Positions 42,550 to 52,523 of a stretch of 64,000 bases of DNA are shown here, piece by piece. The position numbers and the translations under genes are program-made. The notes under the pieces were generated by a model that was given only the letters and a program-made list of their open reading frames with translations, made no database searches and was not told where the DNA came from. Numbering within the stretch: position 1 is the stretch's first letter; each line of letters begins with the position of its first letter. Origin of the DNA: Variovorax sp. WS11 (GTDB lineage Bacteria > Pseudomonadota > Gammaproteobacteria > Burkholderiales > Burkholderiaceae_C); assembly GCF_010499245.1 (NCBI RefSeq), contig NZ_JAAGOW010000001.1, positions 496,001-560,000 on the forward strand. Reading direction: 5' to 3'.

Positions 42550-43643
42550 GTGAGGCGGGTGTCGACGACGCGACGCTCCAGGGCGAGGAACTCGGCCGAC
42601 TGCATCTCGTTCAGTCTGGACACGGTGCGCGGGAATTCGTGGGCCAGGGGCCCTTCGGTGTACAAGGCCTCGGGGGCAACCTCGGCCGACATGATGAGTT
42701 TCACGCGCCGATCGTAGAACACGTCGACCAGCCATGTGAAACGGCGTGCTTCGGAGGCCATGCGCACCGGCATGTAAGGCACGTCGGACAGCAGCACCGT
42801 GTGGAACTGGCTCGCGATCTCGAGGTAGTCGTTCTGCGAGCGCGGGCCGCCGCACAAGGTCTTGAAATCGAACCAGACCACGCCCCCGGCCTTGCGCCGC
42901 GCATGGATTTCGCGCGCCTCGATGTGCAGCACCGGGTTCTCGTCGGCGCTCTCGGCGAGCCGCTCGAAGGCGTGGCGCATCTCCTTGTCGGCCGCTGCGC
43001 CGTTGGGCGTGAGGTAGAGCTTGACCTGTTCCAGCGTGCGGCGGCGGTAGTCGGTACCGTTGTCGACATTGACCACCTCCAGGCGCTGCTTGAGCAGCTC
43101 GATGGCCGGCAGGATACGGTCGCGGTGCAGGCCGCCCGGATAGAGGTCGTCGGGCCTGAAGTTCGAGGTGGTGATGAATCCCACGTCGTTGTCGAACAGC
43201 GCCGTCAGCAGCCGGTGCAGGATCATCGCGTCGGTGATGTCGGCGACGTGGAACTCGTCGAAGCAGATCAGCTTGTAGCGCTTGGCGATGCGGCGTCCGA
43301 GCTCCTCCAGCGGGTTGACCGTGCCCTGCAGGTCGGCCAGTTCGCGGTGCACCTCGCGCATGAACTCGTGGAAGTGCAGACGGGTCTTGCGCCGCAACGG
43401 CACGGCGTTGAAAAAGCAGTCCATCAGGAAGCTCTTGCCGCGCCCCACCCCGCCGTACATGTAGACGCCGCGCGGAATCTCGGGCCGGTTGATCAGCTTC
43501 TTGAGGGCGTTGGAGCGCTGCGCCTTGTACTCCGCCCATTCGGTGGCGCAGCGATCGAGCGCCTCGACGGCGCGCAGCTGCGCGGGGTCGCTCTGGAACC
43601 CCCGCGCAACCAGCTCCGCTTCGTAGGCCTGTTTGACGCTCAA
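42546..43643 (-). CDS. zapE: Cell-division ATPase ZapE (AFG1 family)
   Basis: 365 aa from TTG 43643, five bases after the lpdA stop; the frame holds no upstream ATG. Starts SVKQAYEAELVARGFQSDPA, the usual opening. Walker A is GGVGRGKSFLMD, Walker B ICFDEFHVADI, with sensor ITTSNFRP. ZapE acts on the FtsZ ring under stress. Its place after lpdA is usual in Burkholderiales. Confidence 0.93.
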   Translation of the reverse strand: MSVKQAYEAELVARGFQSDPAQLRAVEALDRCATEWAEYKAQRSNALKKLINRPEIPRGVYMYGGVGRGKSFLMDCFFNAVPLRRKTRLHFHEFMREVHRELADLQGTVNPLEELGRRIAKRYKLICFDEFHVADITDAMILHRLLTALFDNDVGFITTSNFRPDDLYPGGLHRDRILPAIELLKQRLEVVNVDNGTDYRRRTLEQVKLYLTPNGAAADKEMRHAFERLAESADENPVLHIEAREIHARRKAGGVVWFDFKTLCGGPRSQNDYLEIASQFHTVLLSDVPYMPVRMASEARRFTWLVDVFYDRRVKLIMSAEVAPEALYTEGPLAHEFPRTVSRLNEMQSAEFLALERRVVDTRLT

Positions 43644-43647
43644 GGGG

Positions 43648-45078
43648 TCAGAAGTTGAGCGTGCGCTTGTCGACTGCAAGCGCCGCTTCCTTCGTCGCTT
43701 CCGAGAGCGAAGGATGCGCGTGGCAGATGCGTGCGATGTCCTCGGCGCTGGCCTTGAACTCCATGGCCACCACGGCCTCGGAGATCAGCTCGCTGGCCAT
43801 CGGCCCGACGATGTGCACGCCGAGGATCTCGTCCGTCGCCGCATCGGCCAGGAACTTGACCATGCCCGTCGTGTCGCCCAGCGCGCGGGCGCGCCCGTTG
43901 GCCAGGAAGGGGAAGGTGCCGGCCTTGTAGGCGCGGCCCTCGGCCTTGAGCTGCTGCTCGGTCTGGCCGACCCAGGCGATCTCGGGTGAGGTGTAGATCA
44001 CCCATGGGATGGTGTTGAAGTTCACGTGGCCATGCTGGCCCGCGATGCGCTCGGCCACCGCCACGCCCTCTTCCTCGGCCTTGTGCGCGAGCATCGGGCC
44101 GCGCACCACGTCGCCGATGGCCCACACGTTGGGCAGGCTGGTGCGGCATTCGTCGTCGACCACGATGGCGCCGCGCTCGTCGAGCTTCAGGCCCACCGCC
44201 TCGGGGTCGAGGCCGACGGTGTTGGGCACGCGGCCGATCGACACGATCAGCTTGTCGACCTCGAGCGTCTGCGCCTCGCCCTTGGCGTTGGTCCAGGCAA
44301 CGGAAACGCCCTTCTTGCCGGTCTTGACCTCGCCGACCTTGACGCCGAGCTCGATCTTCAGGCCCTGCTTGACGAAGGCCTTCTGCGCCTCCTTGGCGAT
44401 CTGCTCGTCCACCGCGCCCAGGAAGGTCGGCAGCGCTTCGAGCACCGTGACTTCCGAGCCGAGGCGGCGCCAGACCGAGCCCATCTCGAGGCCGATCACG
44501 CCCGAGCCGATCAGGCCCAGCTTCTTCGGGACGCCGGGGATGCGCAGCGCACCGTCGTTCGAGAGGATGTTCTCCTCGTCGAAGTCGGCACCCGGCAGCG
44601 CGCGCGCGTTGGAGCCGGTCGCGACGATGACGTGCTTGGCTTCGATCGTTTCCTCGGCCGCGCCCGTCACCTTGATCTCGTAGCCCGCACCGCCGGCCTT
44701 CGCGAAGGAGCCGCGGCCATGGAAGAAGCTGATCTTGTTCTTCTTGAACAGATAGGTGATGCCTTCGTTGTTCTGCTTCACCACCGCGTCCTTACGGCCC
44801 AGCATCTTGTCGATGTCGAGCCCCAGGCCTTCGACCTTGATGCCGTGGTCGGCGAAGTGCTTGCCGGCATGCTCGAAATGCTCGGAGGACTGCAGCAGCG
44901 CCTTCGAGGGAATGCAGCCGATGTTGGTGCAGGTACCGCCCAGCGCGGGGCCGCCCTTGGCGTTCTTCCACTCGTCGATGCAGGCGACGTTGAAGCCGAG
45001 CTGCGCCGCGCGGATGGCCGCGACGTAGCCGCCGGGGCCGCCACCGATGACGATGACGTCGAATTGCTTGTTGGACAT
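43648..45078 (-). CDS. lpdA: Dihydrolipoamide dehydrogenase (E3)
   Basis: 476 aa. FAD site [13 protein letters not shown]; redox disulfide C50/C55 in [14 protein letters not shown] site [14 protein letters not shown]-terminal HAHPSLSE with the catalytic His-Glu. Reoxidises the lipoyl group of the 2-oxoglutarate dehydrogenase complex. AGGAGA precedes the ATG; nine bases after odhB. Confidence 0.97.
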   Translation of the reverse strand: MSNKQFDVIVIGGGPGGYVAAIRAAQLGFNVACIDEWKNAKGGPALGGTCTNIGCIPSKALLQSSEHFEHAGKHFADHGIKVEGLGLDIDKMLGRKDAVVKQNNEGITYLFKKNKISFFHGRGSFAKAGGAGYEIKVTGAAEETIEAKHVIVATGSNARALPGADFDEENILSNDGALRIPGVPKKLGLIGSGVIGLEMGSVWRRLGSEVTVLEALPTFLGAVDEQIAKEAQKAFVKQGLKIELGVKVGEVKTGKKGVSVAWTNAKGEAQTLEVDKLIVSIGRVPNTVGLDPEAVGLKLDERGAIVVDDECRTSLPNVWAIGDVVRGPMLAHKAEEEGVAVAERIAGQHGHVNFNTIPWVIYTSPEIAWVGQTEQQLKAEGRAYKAGTFPFLANGRARALGDTTGMVKFLADAATDEILGVHIVGPMASELISEAVVAMEFKASAEDIARICHAHPSLSEATKEAALAVDKRTLNF

Positions 45079-45087
45079 CGGGTCTCC

Positions 45088-46362
45088 TTAGATGTCGAAC
45101 AGCAGGCGAGCGGGATCTTCCAGCGCTTCCTTCATGGCGACCAGGCCCAGCACGGCCTCTCGGCCGTCGATGATGCGGTGGTCATAGGACATCGCGAGGT
45201 AGTTCATCGGCCGCACCACGACCTGGCCGTTCTCGACCACGGCACGGTCCTTGGTCGCATGCACGCCCAGGATGGCCGACTGCGGCGGGTTGATGATGGG
45301 CGTCGACAGCATCGAGCCGAACACGCCGCCGTTGGAGATGGAGAAGGTGCCGCCGGTCATCTCCTCGATGCCCAGCTTGCCGTCGCGCGCCTTGGCGCCG
45401 TATTCGGCGATCTTCTTCTCGATGTCGGCGAAGCTCATCTGGTCGGCATTGCGCAGGATCGGCACCACCAGGCCGCGCGGCGAGCCGACGGCGATGCCGA
45501 TGTCGAAGTAGCCGTGGTAGACGATGTCGTTGCCGTCCACCGAGGCATTGATCACCGGGTACTTCTTGAGCGCATGCACCGCGGCCTTCACGAAGAAGCT
45601 CATGAAGCCGATCTTGACGCCGTGCTCCTTCTCGAACTTCTCCTGGAAGCGCTTGCGCATTTCCATGACGGGCGCCATGTTGACTTCGTTGAAGGTGGTC
45701 AGGATGGCATTGGTCGACTGCGACTGCAGCAGGCGCTCGGCGATGCGGGCGCGCAGGCGGCTCATCGGCACGCGTTCTTCCGGGCGATCGCCGAGGTCCG
45801 GCGCAGAGGCCGGCGAAGCCACTTGCGGCAGTGTCGTCTTGGGGGCGCCCGTGGGGATGGCCACCGGCGCGGCGACCTTGGCGGTAGCACCGCCTGCGAC
45901 TGCGGCCAGCACGTCGCCCTTGGTGACGCGGCCGTCCTTGCCGGTGCCGCTCACATCGCCCGTCGTCAGCTTGTTGTCGGCCAGGAGCTTGGCCGCGGCC
46001 GGCATGGCGACGTCGGATTTGGAGCCGCCCGCAGAGGAGGCTGCGGCAGCCGCTGCGGGTGCAGGCGCAGCGGCGGCAGGTGCTGACGGTGCCGCGGCGG
46101 GCGCAGCCGCGCTCGCCTTGGCATCGGTGTCGATCCTGGCGATCACCTGGTCGGCCACGACCGTGGCGCCGTCGCCGGCGACGATCTCGGCCAGCACGCC
46201 GGCGGAAGGTGCCGGCACCTCCAGCACGACCTTGTCGGTCTCGATCTCGATCAGGATTTCATCGATGGCGACTGCTTCGCCGGGCTTCTTCTTCCATTGC
46301 AGCATCGTGGCCTCGGCCACGGACTCGGACAACTGGGGGACTTTGACTTCAACGATGGACAT
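45088..46362 (-). CDS. odhB: 2-oxoglutarate dehydrogenase E2 (dihydrolipoyl succinyltransferase)
   Basis: 424 aa. One lipoyl domain with Lys44 in [11 protein letters not shown], an Ala/Pro linker (about 78-110), an E3-binding domain ([14 protein letters not shown] to [10 protein letters not shown]), another linker and the catalytic domain ending in [11 protein letters not shown] with the active His. Transfers succinyl to CoA. Placed between odhA and lpdA. Confidence 0.97.
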   Translation of the reverse strand: MSIVEVKVPQLSESVAEATMLQWKKKPGEAVAIDEILIEIETDKVVLEVPAPSAGVLAEIVAGDGATVVADQVIARIDTDAKASAAAPAAAPSAPAAAAPAPAAAAAASSAGGSKSDVAMPAAAKLLADNKLTTGDVSGTGKDGRVTKGDVLAAVAGGATAKVAAPVAIPTGAPKTTLPQVASPASAPDLGDRPEERVPMSRLRARIAERLLQSQSTNAILTTFNEVNMAPVMEMRKRFQEKFEKEHGVKIGFMSFFVKAAVHALKKYPVINASVDGNDIVYHGYFDIGIAVGSPRGLVVPILRNADQMSFADIEKKIAEYGAKARDGKLGIEEMTGGTFSISNGGVFGSMLSTPIINPPQSAILGVHATKDRAVVENGQVVVRPMNYLAMSYDHRIIDGREAVLGLVAMKEALEDPARLLFDI

Positions 46363-46398
46363 TTTTGAGCCGCTTCGTGTTTCTTGAGTGGGATTGTT

Positions 46399-49278
46399 TT
46401 ACTTGGTGAGCACGAAGCCCTTGAGCTTGGCGAAGGCGCCATCGACCAGTGCCTTCTGCTGCTCCTGGTGCAGGTGCGAGTAGCCGACCGCGGGCGACGC
46501 CGAGGCGGCGCGGCCCGAGTAGCCGAGCTTCTGGCCTTCCTGCAGGTTCTCGTGGATGTTGTGCTGCACGAAGAACCAGGCGCCCTGGTTCTGCGGCTCG
46601 TCCTGCGACCACACCACGTCGACCAGATTCGGATACTTCTTGAGCTCGGTGGCGAAAGCCTTGTGCGGGAAGGGATAGAGCTGCTCGACACGGATGATCG
46701 CCACGTCCTCGCTGCCCTTCTCCTCGCGCTTTTTCGCCAGGTCGTAGTAGACCTTGCCCGAGCAGGCGATCACGCGCTTGACCTTGTCGGCCTTGAGCTC
46801 CTTGTTGTCGGGAATGACGGTCTGGAAGCTGCCCTTGGTGAACTCCGACAGCGGCGAGGTCGCGTCCTTGTTCCGCAGCAGCGACTTGGGCGTCATGATG
46901 ACCAGCGGCTTGCGCAGGTTGCGCACCATCTGGCGGCGCAGCACATGGAAGATCTGGCTCGCCGTGGTGGGCTGCACGACCTGCATGTTGGCGTCGGCCG
47001 ACAGCTGCATGAAGCGCTCCAGGCGCGCCGAGCTGTGCTCGGGGCCCTGCCCTTCGTAGCCGTGCGGCAGCATCAGCGTGATGCCGTTGACGCGGCCCCA
47101 CTTCACCTCGCCCGAGGCGATGAACTGGTCGATCACGACCTGCGCGCCGTTGGCGAAGTCGCCGAACTGCGCTTCCCAGATCACCAGCGTGTTGGGGTCG
47201 TTGGACGCGTAGCCGTATTCGAAGGCCAGCACCGCCTCTTCAGACAGGATGGAGTCGATGACGACGAAGGGCGCCTGGTTGTCGGCCACGTTCTGCAACG
47301 GCACATAGGTGCCTACGTCGAACTTCTCGCGGTTCTGGTCGTGCAGCACGGCATGGCGGTGCGTGAAGGTGCCACGGCCGCTGTCCTCGCCGGAGAGGCG
47401 CACCGGGTAGCCGCTGGCCACCAGCGAGGCGAAGGCCATGTGCTCGCCCATGCCCCAGTCGACGTTGATCTCGCCGCGCCCCATGGCGGCGCGGTCGTCC
47501 AGGACCTTCTTGACCAGCGGATGCACCGTGAAGTTGTCCGGCGCCTTGGTGATGCGCTCGGCCAGTCGCTTCCATTCGGCGGTCGGAATGGCCGTGTCGC
47601 CGGCATCGGTCCACTTCTTGTTGAGGAAGGGGCTCCAGTCGACCGCGTACTTGCTCTTGAAGTTGGTGAGCACCGGGTTGGTGGTGTTCTTGCCGGCGTC
47701 GAAGGCCGCGCGCTGCGCCTTCACCAAGTCGTCGCCCAGCGTCTCGCCCAGGCCCTGGGCGGCGAGGCGATCGGCGTAGAGCCTGCGCGTGCCGGGATGG
47801 GCGGCGATCTTCTTGTACATCAGCGGCTGGGTCAGCGAGGGGGTGTCCTGCTCGTTGTGGCCCAGCTTGCGGAAGCAGACGATGTCGACCACCACGTCCT
47901 TCTGGAATTCCATGCGGAACTCGAGGGCCAGCTGGGTGGCGAGCACCACGGCCTCGGGGTCGTCGCCGTTCACGTGCAGCACCGGCGCTTCGTTCATCTT
48001 GACGATGTCGGTGCAGTACAGCGTGGAGCGGCTGTCGCGCGGGTCGCTGGTGGTGAAGCCGATCTGGTTGTTGATCACGATGTGCACCGTGCCGCCGGTG
48101 GAGTAGCCGCGGGTCTCGGCCAGCGCGAGCGTCTCCATGACCACGCCCTGCCCTGCGAAGGCGGCGTCGCCGTGCACGATCACGGGCAGCACCTGCTTGC
48201 CGAGCGGGTCGGCGCGGCGGTCCATGCGGGCGCGCACCGAACCTTCGACCACCGGGTTCACGATCTCCAGGTGCGAGGGATTGAAGGCCAGGCTCAGGTG
48301 CACCGGGCCGCCAGGCGTCGACACGTCGGAGCTGAAGCCCTGGTGGTACTTGACGTCGCCGCTGGGCAGTTCCTCGGGCGCCGTGTGGTCGAACTCGGCG
48401 AACAGGTCGGCCGGCATCTTGCCCAGCGAATTGACCAGCACGTTGAGGCGGCCGCGGTGGGCCATGCCGATCACGATCTCCTGCACGCCCTTGGTGCCGG
48501 CCTGGCTGATCAGCTCGTCCATCGAGACGATGAAGCTCTCGCCGCCTTCCAGCGAGAAGCGCTTCTGGCCGACGTACTTGGTGTGGAGGAAGCGCTCCAG
48601 GCCTTCGGCGGCCGTCAGACGCTCGAGGATGCGCTTCTTCTGCTCAGTGCTCAGCTTCGGGTTGGTCCGGGCGCTCTCGAGCTTTTGCTGCCACCAGCGC
48701 TTTTGCGCCTGGTCGGTCATGTACATGTACTCGGCGCCGATGGTGGTGCAGTAGGTCTCGCGCAGCGCGTTGAGCAGGTCGCGCAGCGACATCGTGTCCT
48801 TGCCGAAGAAGGTGTTGCTCGTGTTGAACACCGTCTCGAGGTCGGCATCGGTGAAGCCGTAGAACGAAGGCTCCAGCTCGGGAATCGGGGGGCGCTCGGC
48901 GCGCTTGAGCGGATCGAGGTCGGCCCAGCGGGCGCCGACGTTGCGGTAGGCGGCGATCAGCTGCTGGACTGCCGTGCGCTGGCGGCCGAGCTCGGAATCG
49001 GCACCGCTGGCCTGCACCACCTTGGTCGTGCCCTGCTTCGCGCGCTCGGCGAAGGCATTGATGACCGGCTGGTGGGGGACGTCGCGCGTGGTGCTGCCGT
49101 CGGTGGCCGGCACGTTCTGCAGCGCGTCGAAGTAGGAGCGCCAGTTGTCGGGCACGCTGCCCGGGTTGGCAAGATAGTTCTCGTACATCTCTTCGACATA
49201 GGGGGCATTGCCGCCGAAGAGGTAGGTGTTGCCTTGGTAGGCGTGATAGATGGACGCGGAGGACGTCGAATCGCTCAT
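46399..49278 (-). CDS. odhA: 2-oxoglutarate dehydrogenase E1
   Basis: 959 aa. Thiamine-diphosphate enzyme that decarboxylates 2-oxoglutarate in the TCA cycle. Starts with the E2-binding N-terminus (SIYHAYQGNTYLFGGNAPYVEEMYENYL). HRGRLNVLVNSLGK, GDAAFAGQGVV and the transketolase-type C-terminal part are present. First gene of the odhA-odhB-lpdA(-zapE) run. A leader hairpin lies just upstream. Confidence 0.97.
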   Translation of the reverse strand: MSDSTSSASIYHAYQGNTYLFGGNAPYVEEMYENYLANPGSVPDNWRSYFDALQNVPATDGSTTRDVPHQPVINAFAERAKQGTTKVVQASGADSELGRQRTAVQQLIAAYRNVGARWADLDPLKRAERPPIPELEPSFYGFTDADLETVFNTSNTFFGKDTMSLRDLLNALRETYCTTIGAEYMYMTDQAQKRWWQQKLESARTNPKLSTEQKKRILERLTAAEGLERFLHTKYVGQKRFSLEGGESFIVSMDELISQAGTKGVQEIVIGMAHRGRLNVLVNSLGKMPADLFAEFDHTAPEELPSGDVKYHQGFSSDVSTPGGPVHLSLAFNPSHLEIVNPVVEGSVRARMDRRADPLGKQVLPVIVHGDAAFAGQGVVMETLALAETRGYSTGGTVHIVINNQIGFTTSDPRDSRSTLYCTDIVKMNEAPVLHVNGDDPEAVVLATQLALEFRMEFQKDVVVDIVCFRKLGHNEQDTPSLTQPLMYKKIAAHPGTRRLYADRLAAQGLGETLGDDLVKAQRAAFDAGKNTTNPVLTNFKSKYAVDWSPFLNKKWTDAGDTAIPTAEWKRLAERITKAPDNFTVHPLVKKVLDDRAAMGRGEINVDWGMGEHMAFASLVASGYPVRLSGEDSGRGTFTHRHAVLHDQNREKFDVGTYVPLQNVADNQAPFVVIDSILSEEAVLAFEYGYASNDPNTLVIWEAQFGDFANGAQVVIDQFIASGEVKWGRVNGITLMLPHGYEGQGPEHSSARLERFMQLSADANMQVVQPTTASQIFHVLRRQMVRNLRKPLVIMTPKSLLRNKDATSPLSEFTKGSFQTVIPDNKELKADKVKRVIACSGKVYYDLAKKREEKGSEDVAIIRVEQLYPFPHKAFATELKKYPNLVDVVWSQDEPQNQGAWFFVQHNIHENLQEGQKLGYSGRAASASPAVGYSHLHQEQQKALVDGAFAKLKGFVLTK

Positions 49279-49293
49279 ATTGCGCTGACCTTC

Positions 49294-49310
49294 GCTTCCC
49301 TGGGGGAAGC
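49294..49310 (-). promoter_or_regulatory. Hairpin in the odhA leader
   Basis: GCTTCCC and GGGAAGC pair perfectly around a three-base loop, 15 bases before the odhA start and next to the GAAGG ribosome site. It may affect translation. The rest of the 184-base gap to prpE shows only a small GCCGG/CCGGC stem at 49422-49434. Confidence 0.4.
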
Positions 49311-49462
49311 ATTAGCTGGTTTAGGAAACCTTCCGCGACACGGCTGAACCGATTGGCGGATGCGACTGTGGCTGGGGAAGGGCCGGAGTACCTTGGCATT
49401 GTGCCATGGCAGCTATGTGACGCCGGAAACCGGCTCCACAAGCCCTTCCGGAGCGGGACGGC

Positions 49463-51379
49463 CTACCCCTGGGGCGAAAGCGTTTGCCTGATCTGCTGGA
49501 GCGCGCCCGGGTCCTCGATGGTGGTCAGGTCGCCGGGATCGCGACCCTCGCACACGGCCTGGATCGCCCGGCGCAGCAGCTTGCCGCTACGGGTCTTGGG
49601 CAGCGCACCCACGAAGTGCACGCGCGCCGGCCGGGCCAGCGCACCGAGCTGGTCGGCCACCTGCTTCATGACCTCGCCTTCCAGCGCCAGGGCGGCCTGG
49701 GCGTCGCCGAGCACCGCCCCGTCCCTCGGCACGACGAAGGCCATGGCCACCTGGCCCTTGAGCGCATCGGCCACGCCGACCACCGCCACCTCGGCGACCT
49801 TGGCGTGGCCGGAGATGCTCTCCTCGATCTCGCGCGTGCCGAGGCGGTGGCCAGCCACGTTGATCACGTCGTCGGTACGCCCCAGGATGTAGTAGTAGCC
49901 GTCCTCGTCGCGGATGCCCCAGTCGAAGGTGGAATACACCAGCTTGCCCGGCACGGTCTTCCAGTAGGTGTCGACGAAGCGCTCGTCGTCCCGCCACACG
50001 GTCTGCATGAAGCCGGGCGGCGTCGGCCCCTCGATCACGACCACGCCCTTTTCATTGGGGGCCGTCAACTCCTCGCCGGTGGACTCGTGCAGGATCTTGA
50101 CCTTGTAGCCGTACATCGGCACGCCCGGGCTGCCGAACTTGCTTCGCGTGGTCTCCACGCCGTTGGCCACCGTGAGGATGGGCCAGCCCGACTCCGTCTG
50201 CCAGTAGTTGTCGATGATCGGCACGCCCAGGCCCTCGCTGATCCAGCGCGCCGTGGGCTCGTCCAGCGGCTCGCCCGCGAGGAACAGCGCACGCAGGCTC
50301 GACAGGTCGTATTTCTTCAACAGCGCCGGGTCCTGCTTCTTCAATACGCGTACGGCTGTCGGCGCGCTGAACATCACGGTGACCTTGTACTTCTCCACCA
50401 GCTGCCACCAGATGCCGCCGTCGGGCTGCCGGTCCAGCCCCTGCGTGGGGAGGCCTTCGTACATGAGGGTCGCCATGCCCGCGATCAGCGGCCCGTAGAC
50501 GATATAGCTGTGCCCCACCACCCAGCCGATGTCGCTGGTCGAGAAGTAGGTTTCGCCGGCCCGCCCGTCGAAGATGTGCTTCATGCTCGCGGCCAGCGCC
50601 ACCGCGTAGCCTCCGGTGTCGCGCTGCACGCCCTTGGGCCGGCCGGTGGTGCCGCTGGTGTAGATGGTGTAGCTGATGTCGGTGGCGTCCAGCCAGGTGC
50701 AGGGCACCTGCGCGTCGCGGTGCTTCTCGACCAGCGGGGCGGCGAGATGGTCACGGCCCTCGCTCAGGTCCATGGGCGCCAGGCCGCGGTCGAACAGCAG
50801 CACCGCGTCGGGCTTGTGCATCGAGAGGCGGATCGCCTCGTCCAGCAGCGGTTTGTACGCGATCACCTTGCCGCCGCGCGATCCCGCATCGGCGCTGACG
50901 ACCACCTTGGGCGTCGCATCCTCGATGCGCGAGGCCAGCGACGCGCTCGCGAAGCCGCCGAACACCACGCAGTGGATCGCCCCAAGCCGCGCGCAGGCCA
51001 GCATGGTGAAGGCGGCTTCGGGAATCATCGGCATGTAAATCAGGACGCGATCGCCCTTCCCCACCCCGAGCTCCTTGAGGGAGGCGGCGACGCGCTGCAC
51101 CTCGGCATGCAGTTCCTTGAAGCTGTAGCTCCTCTCGGTGCCGGTCTCGGTGGAGACCGCGATCAGCGCCGGCTGGTCGCCGCGGGTGGCGAGATGTCGA
51201 TCGACCGCGTTATGGCAGAGATTCGTGGTGCCGCCGGCGAACCAGTGCACGAAAGGAGCCCGCGTCGTGTCGAGGATCTGGCGGGGCGGGGTTTTCCAGT
51301 CGATCAGCTCGGCCTGTTCGGCCCAGAAGGCCTCCGGCGTTTCGATGGAACGGCGATAGAACTCTGCATAGCGGCTCAT
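49463..51379 (-). CDS. prpE: Propionyl-CoA synthetase
   Basis: 638 aa. AMP-forming acyl-CoA synthetase. Adenylate motif YTSGTTGRPKG, core VYSTFDWGIRDEDGYYYILGRTDD, and the catalytic, acetylation-controlled Lys in PKTRSGKLLRR. N-terminal MSRYAEFYRRSIETPEAFWAE and WFAGGTTNLCHNAVDRH favour PrpE over Acs. Alone between odhA and the catabolic cluster. Confidence 0.93.
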   Translation of the reverse strand: MSRYAEFYRRSIETPEAFWAEQAELIDWKTPPRQILDTTRAPFVHWFAGGTTNLCHNAVDRHLATRGDQPALIAVSTETGTERSYSFKELHAEVQRVAASLKELGVGKGDRVLIYMPMIPEAAFTMLACARLGAIHCVVFGGFASASLASRIEDATPKVVVSADAGSRGGKVIAYKPLLDEAIRLSMHKPDAVLLFDRGLAPMDLSEGRDHLAAPLVEKHRDAQVPCTWLDATDISYTIYTSGTTGRPKGVQRDTGGYAVALAASMKHIFDGRAGETYFSTSDIGWVVGHSYIVYGPLIAGMATLMYEGLPTQGLDRQPDGGIWWQLVEKYKVTVMFSAPTAVRVLKKQDPALLKKYDLSSLRALFLAGEPLDEPTARWISEGLGVPIIDNYWQTESGWPILTVANGVETTRSKFGSPGVPMYGYKVKILHESTGEELTAPNEKGVVVIEGPTPPGFMQTVWRDDERFVDTYWKTVPGKLVYSTFDWGIRDEDGYYYILGRTDDVINVAGHRLGTREIEESISGHAKVAEVAVVGVADALKGQVAMAFVVPRDGAVLGDAQAALALEGEVMKQVADQLGALARPARVHFVGALPKTRSGKLLRRAIQAVCEGRDPGDLTTIEDPGALQQIRQTLSPQG

Positions 51380-51472
51380 GGGCTTTGTCTCCTGCTGGGG
51401 CGCGGCTCTGGGGCGAAACTGAATTCATAATTATGAGTTGGTGGCTTGCGGGGAGCTGACAGCATCAGCAAC

Positions 51473-51529
51473 ACAACACAACACAACAACAACCAACAAC
51501 GACGACGCGAGACCTCGCACGCGAGGTCT
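51473..51529 (-). terminator. Terminator-like hairpin with GT-rich tail
   Basis: AGACCTCGC and GCGAGGTCT (51510-51529) pair around AC, just after the Bug gene stop. On the - strand the hairpin is followed by a GTTGTT/GTTGT-rich repeat down to 51473, rich in U although not a pure run. Confidence 0.6.
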
Positions 51530-51534
51530 GGCCT

Positions 51535-52506
51535 CTATTCCGGCGCAAGCCCTGCAACTCTCGCCCAGCGTCCCCATAGGCTGATCTGCTCTTGTACGTA
51601 GACGCGCAGCTGTGCGGGTGCGGGCGACGTCACGGGGATGATGCCGGCAGACGCCGCAAAGGTCTGCATGGCGGAATCGGCCATCACCAGCGTGAAGACC
51701 TGATGCAGCTTGCGCGCGATGTCCGCCGGCAAGCCTGCGGGCGCGAACATGGCCGACCATGATGCGTATTCGTAGTCGGGCAGCCCCTGCTCTGCCAGCG
51801 GGGCCACATCGGGAAACAAGGGGATGCGCTGGCGCGAGGTGACGCCCAGGACACGCAGTTGCCCCGTCTTCACGAAAGGCGCGGCCACTACGGGATCGTT
51901 CATGATGAAGTCGATGCGCCCGGCAAGCAGATCCGTCGTGGCCGGGGCGGCGCCGGGATAGTTGACGGCCAGCGCGTCGATGCCCGCCTGTGTTGTCAGC
52001 AGTTTGGCGGCGACCAGCATGCCCGAGTTGCCGGTGGCGTAACTCAGCTTGCCCGGCCGGTCCCGGGCGTACTGGATGAACTCCTTCACCGTGCGCACCG
52101 GCAGGCTGGCCGGAACCACCAGCATCAACGGGTTCAGGCTCAGCTGCGTGATCGGCGTGAAATCAGCTACGGGATCGTAGCCGGCGTTCTTCAGCGTATG
52201 GACGTTGGCCGCGTGCGAAGAGTTGCCGCCCATCATCAACGTGTAGCCATCCGGGGACGCCCTGGCAACGATGCGGGCCGCAATGGCGGCCTGCGCGCCC
52301 GGCTTGTTCTCGACGACCATGGCCTGGCCCAACAGCTTGCCCGCGGACTCGGTGACCCGGCGCAGCAGCGTATCGGCCGCTGCCCCGGCCGTGAACGGGG
52401 CCACCACCTTGATGGGTCGACTGGGATAGCTGCCTTGCGCCAGGGCGCTGCGCCAGCAAAGCAGGGGTGCCGAAGCCACCATCAAGGATCTGCGCGTCAT
52501 GGTCAT
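51535..52506 (-). CDS. Bug-family periplasmic binding protein (TTT type)
   Basis: 323 aa from ATG 52506, with AAGGAG upstream. Signal peptide with a twin-Arg-like TRRSLM, cleaved near ALAQ. Family pattern YPSRPIKVVAPFTAGAAADTL, VENKPGAQAAIAA and SPDGYTLMMG. Binds a small carboxylate for tripartite tricarboxylate uptake; TctA/TctB genes are not in the window. Last gene of the - strand cluster. Confidence 0.93.
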   Translation of the reverse strand: MTMTRRSLMVASAPLLCWRSALAQGSYPSRPIKVVAPFTAGAAADTLLRRVTESAGKLLGQAMVVENKPGAQAAIAARIVARASPDGYTLMMGGNSSHAANVHTLKNAGYDPVADFTPITQLSLNPLMLVVPASLPVRTVKEFIQYARDRPGKLSYATGNSGMLVAAKLLTTQAGIDALAVNYPGAAPATTDLLAGRIDFIMNDPVVAAPFVKTGQLRVLGVTSRQRIPLFPDVAPLAEQGLPDYEYASWSAMFAPAGLPADIARKLHQVFTLVMADSAMQTFAASAGIIPVTSPAPAQLRVYVQEQISLWGRWARVAGLAPE

Positions 52507-52523
52507 CGACCTGTCTCCTTCAT

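Noticed and set aside
46384..49347. 987-aa + strand open frame opposite odhA
   Set aside because: Antisense shadow; no recognisable domain.
51431..51760. - strand frame at the end of the Bug gene
   Set aside because: Wrong frame of the Bug gene; it reads through the terminator hairpin.
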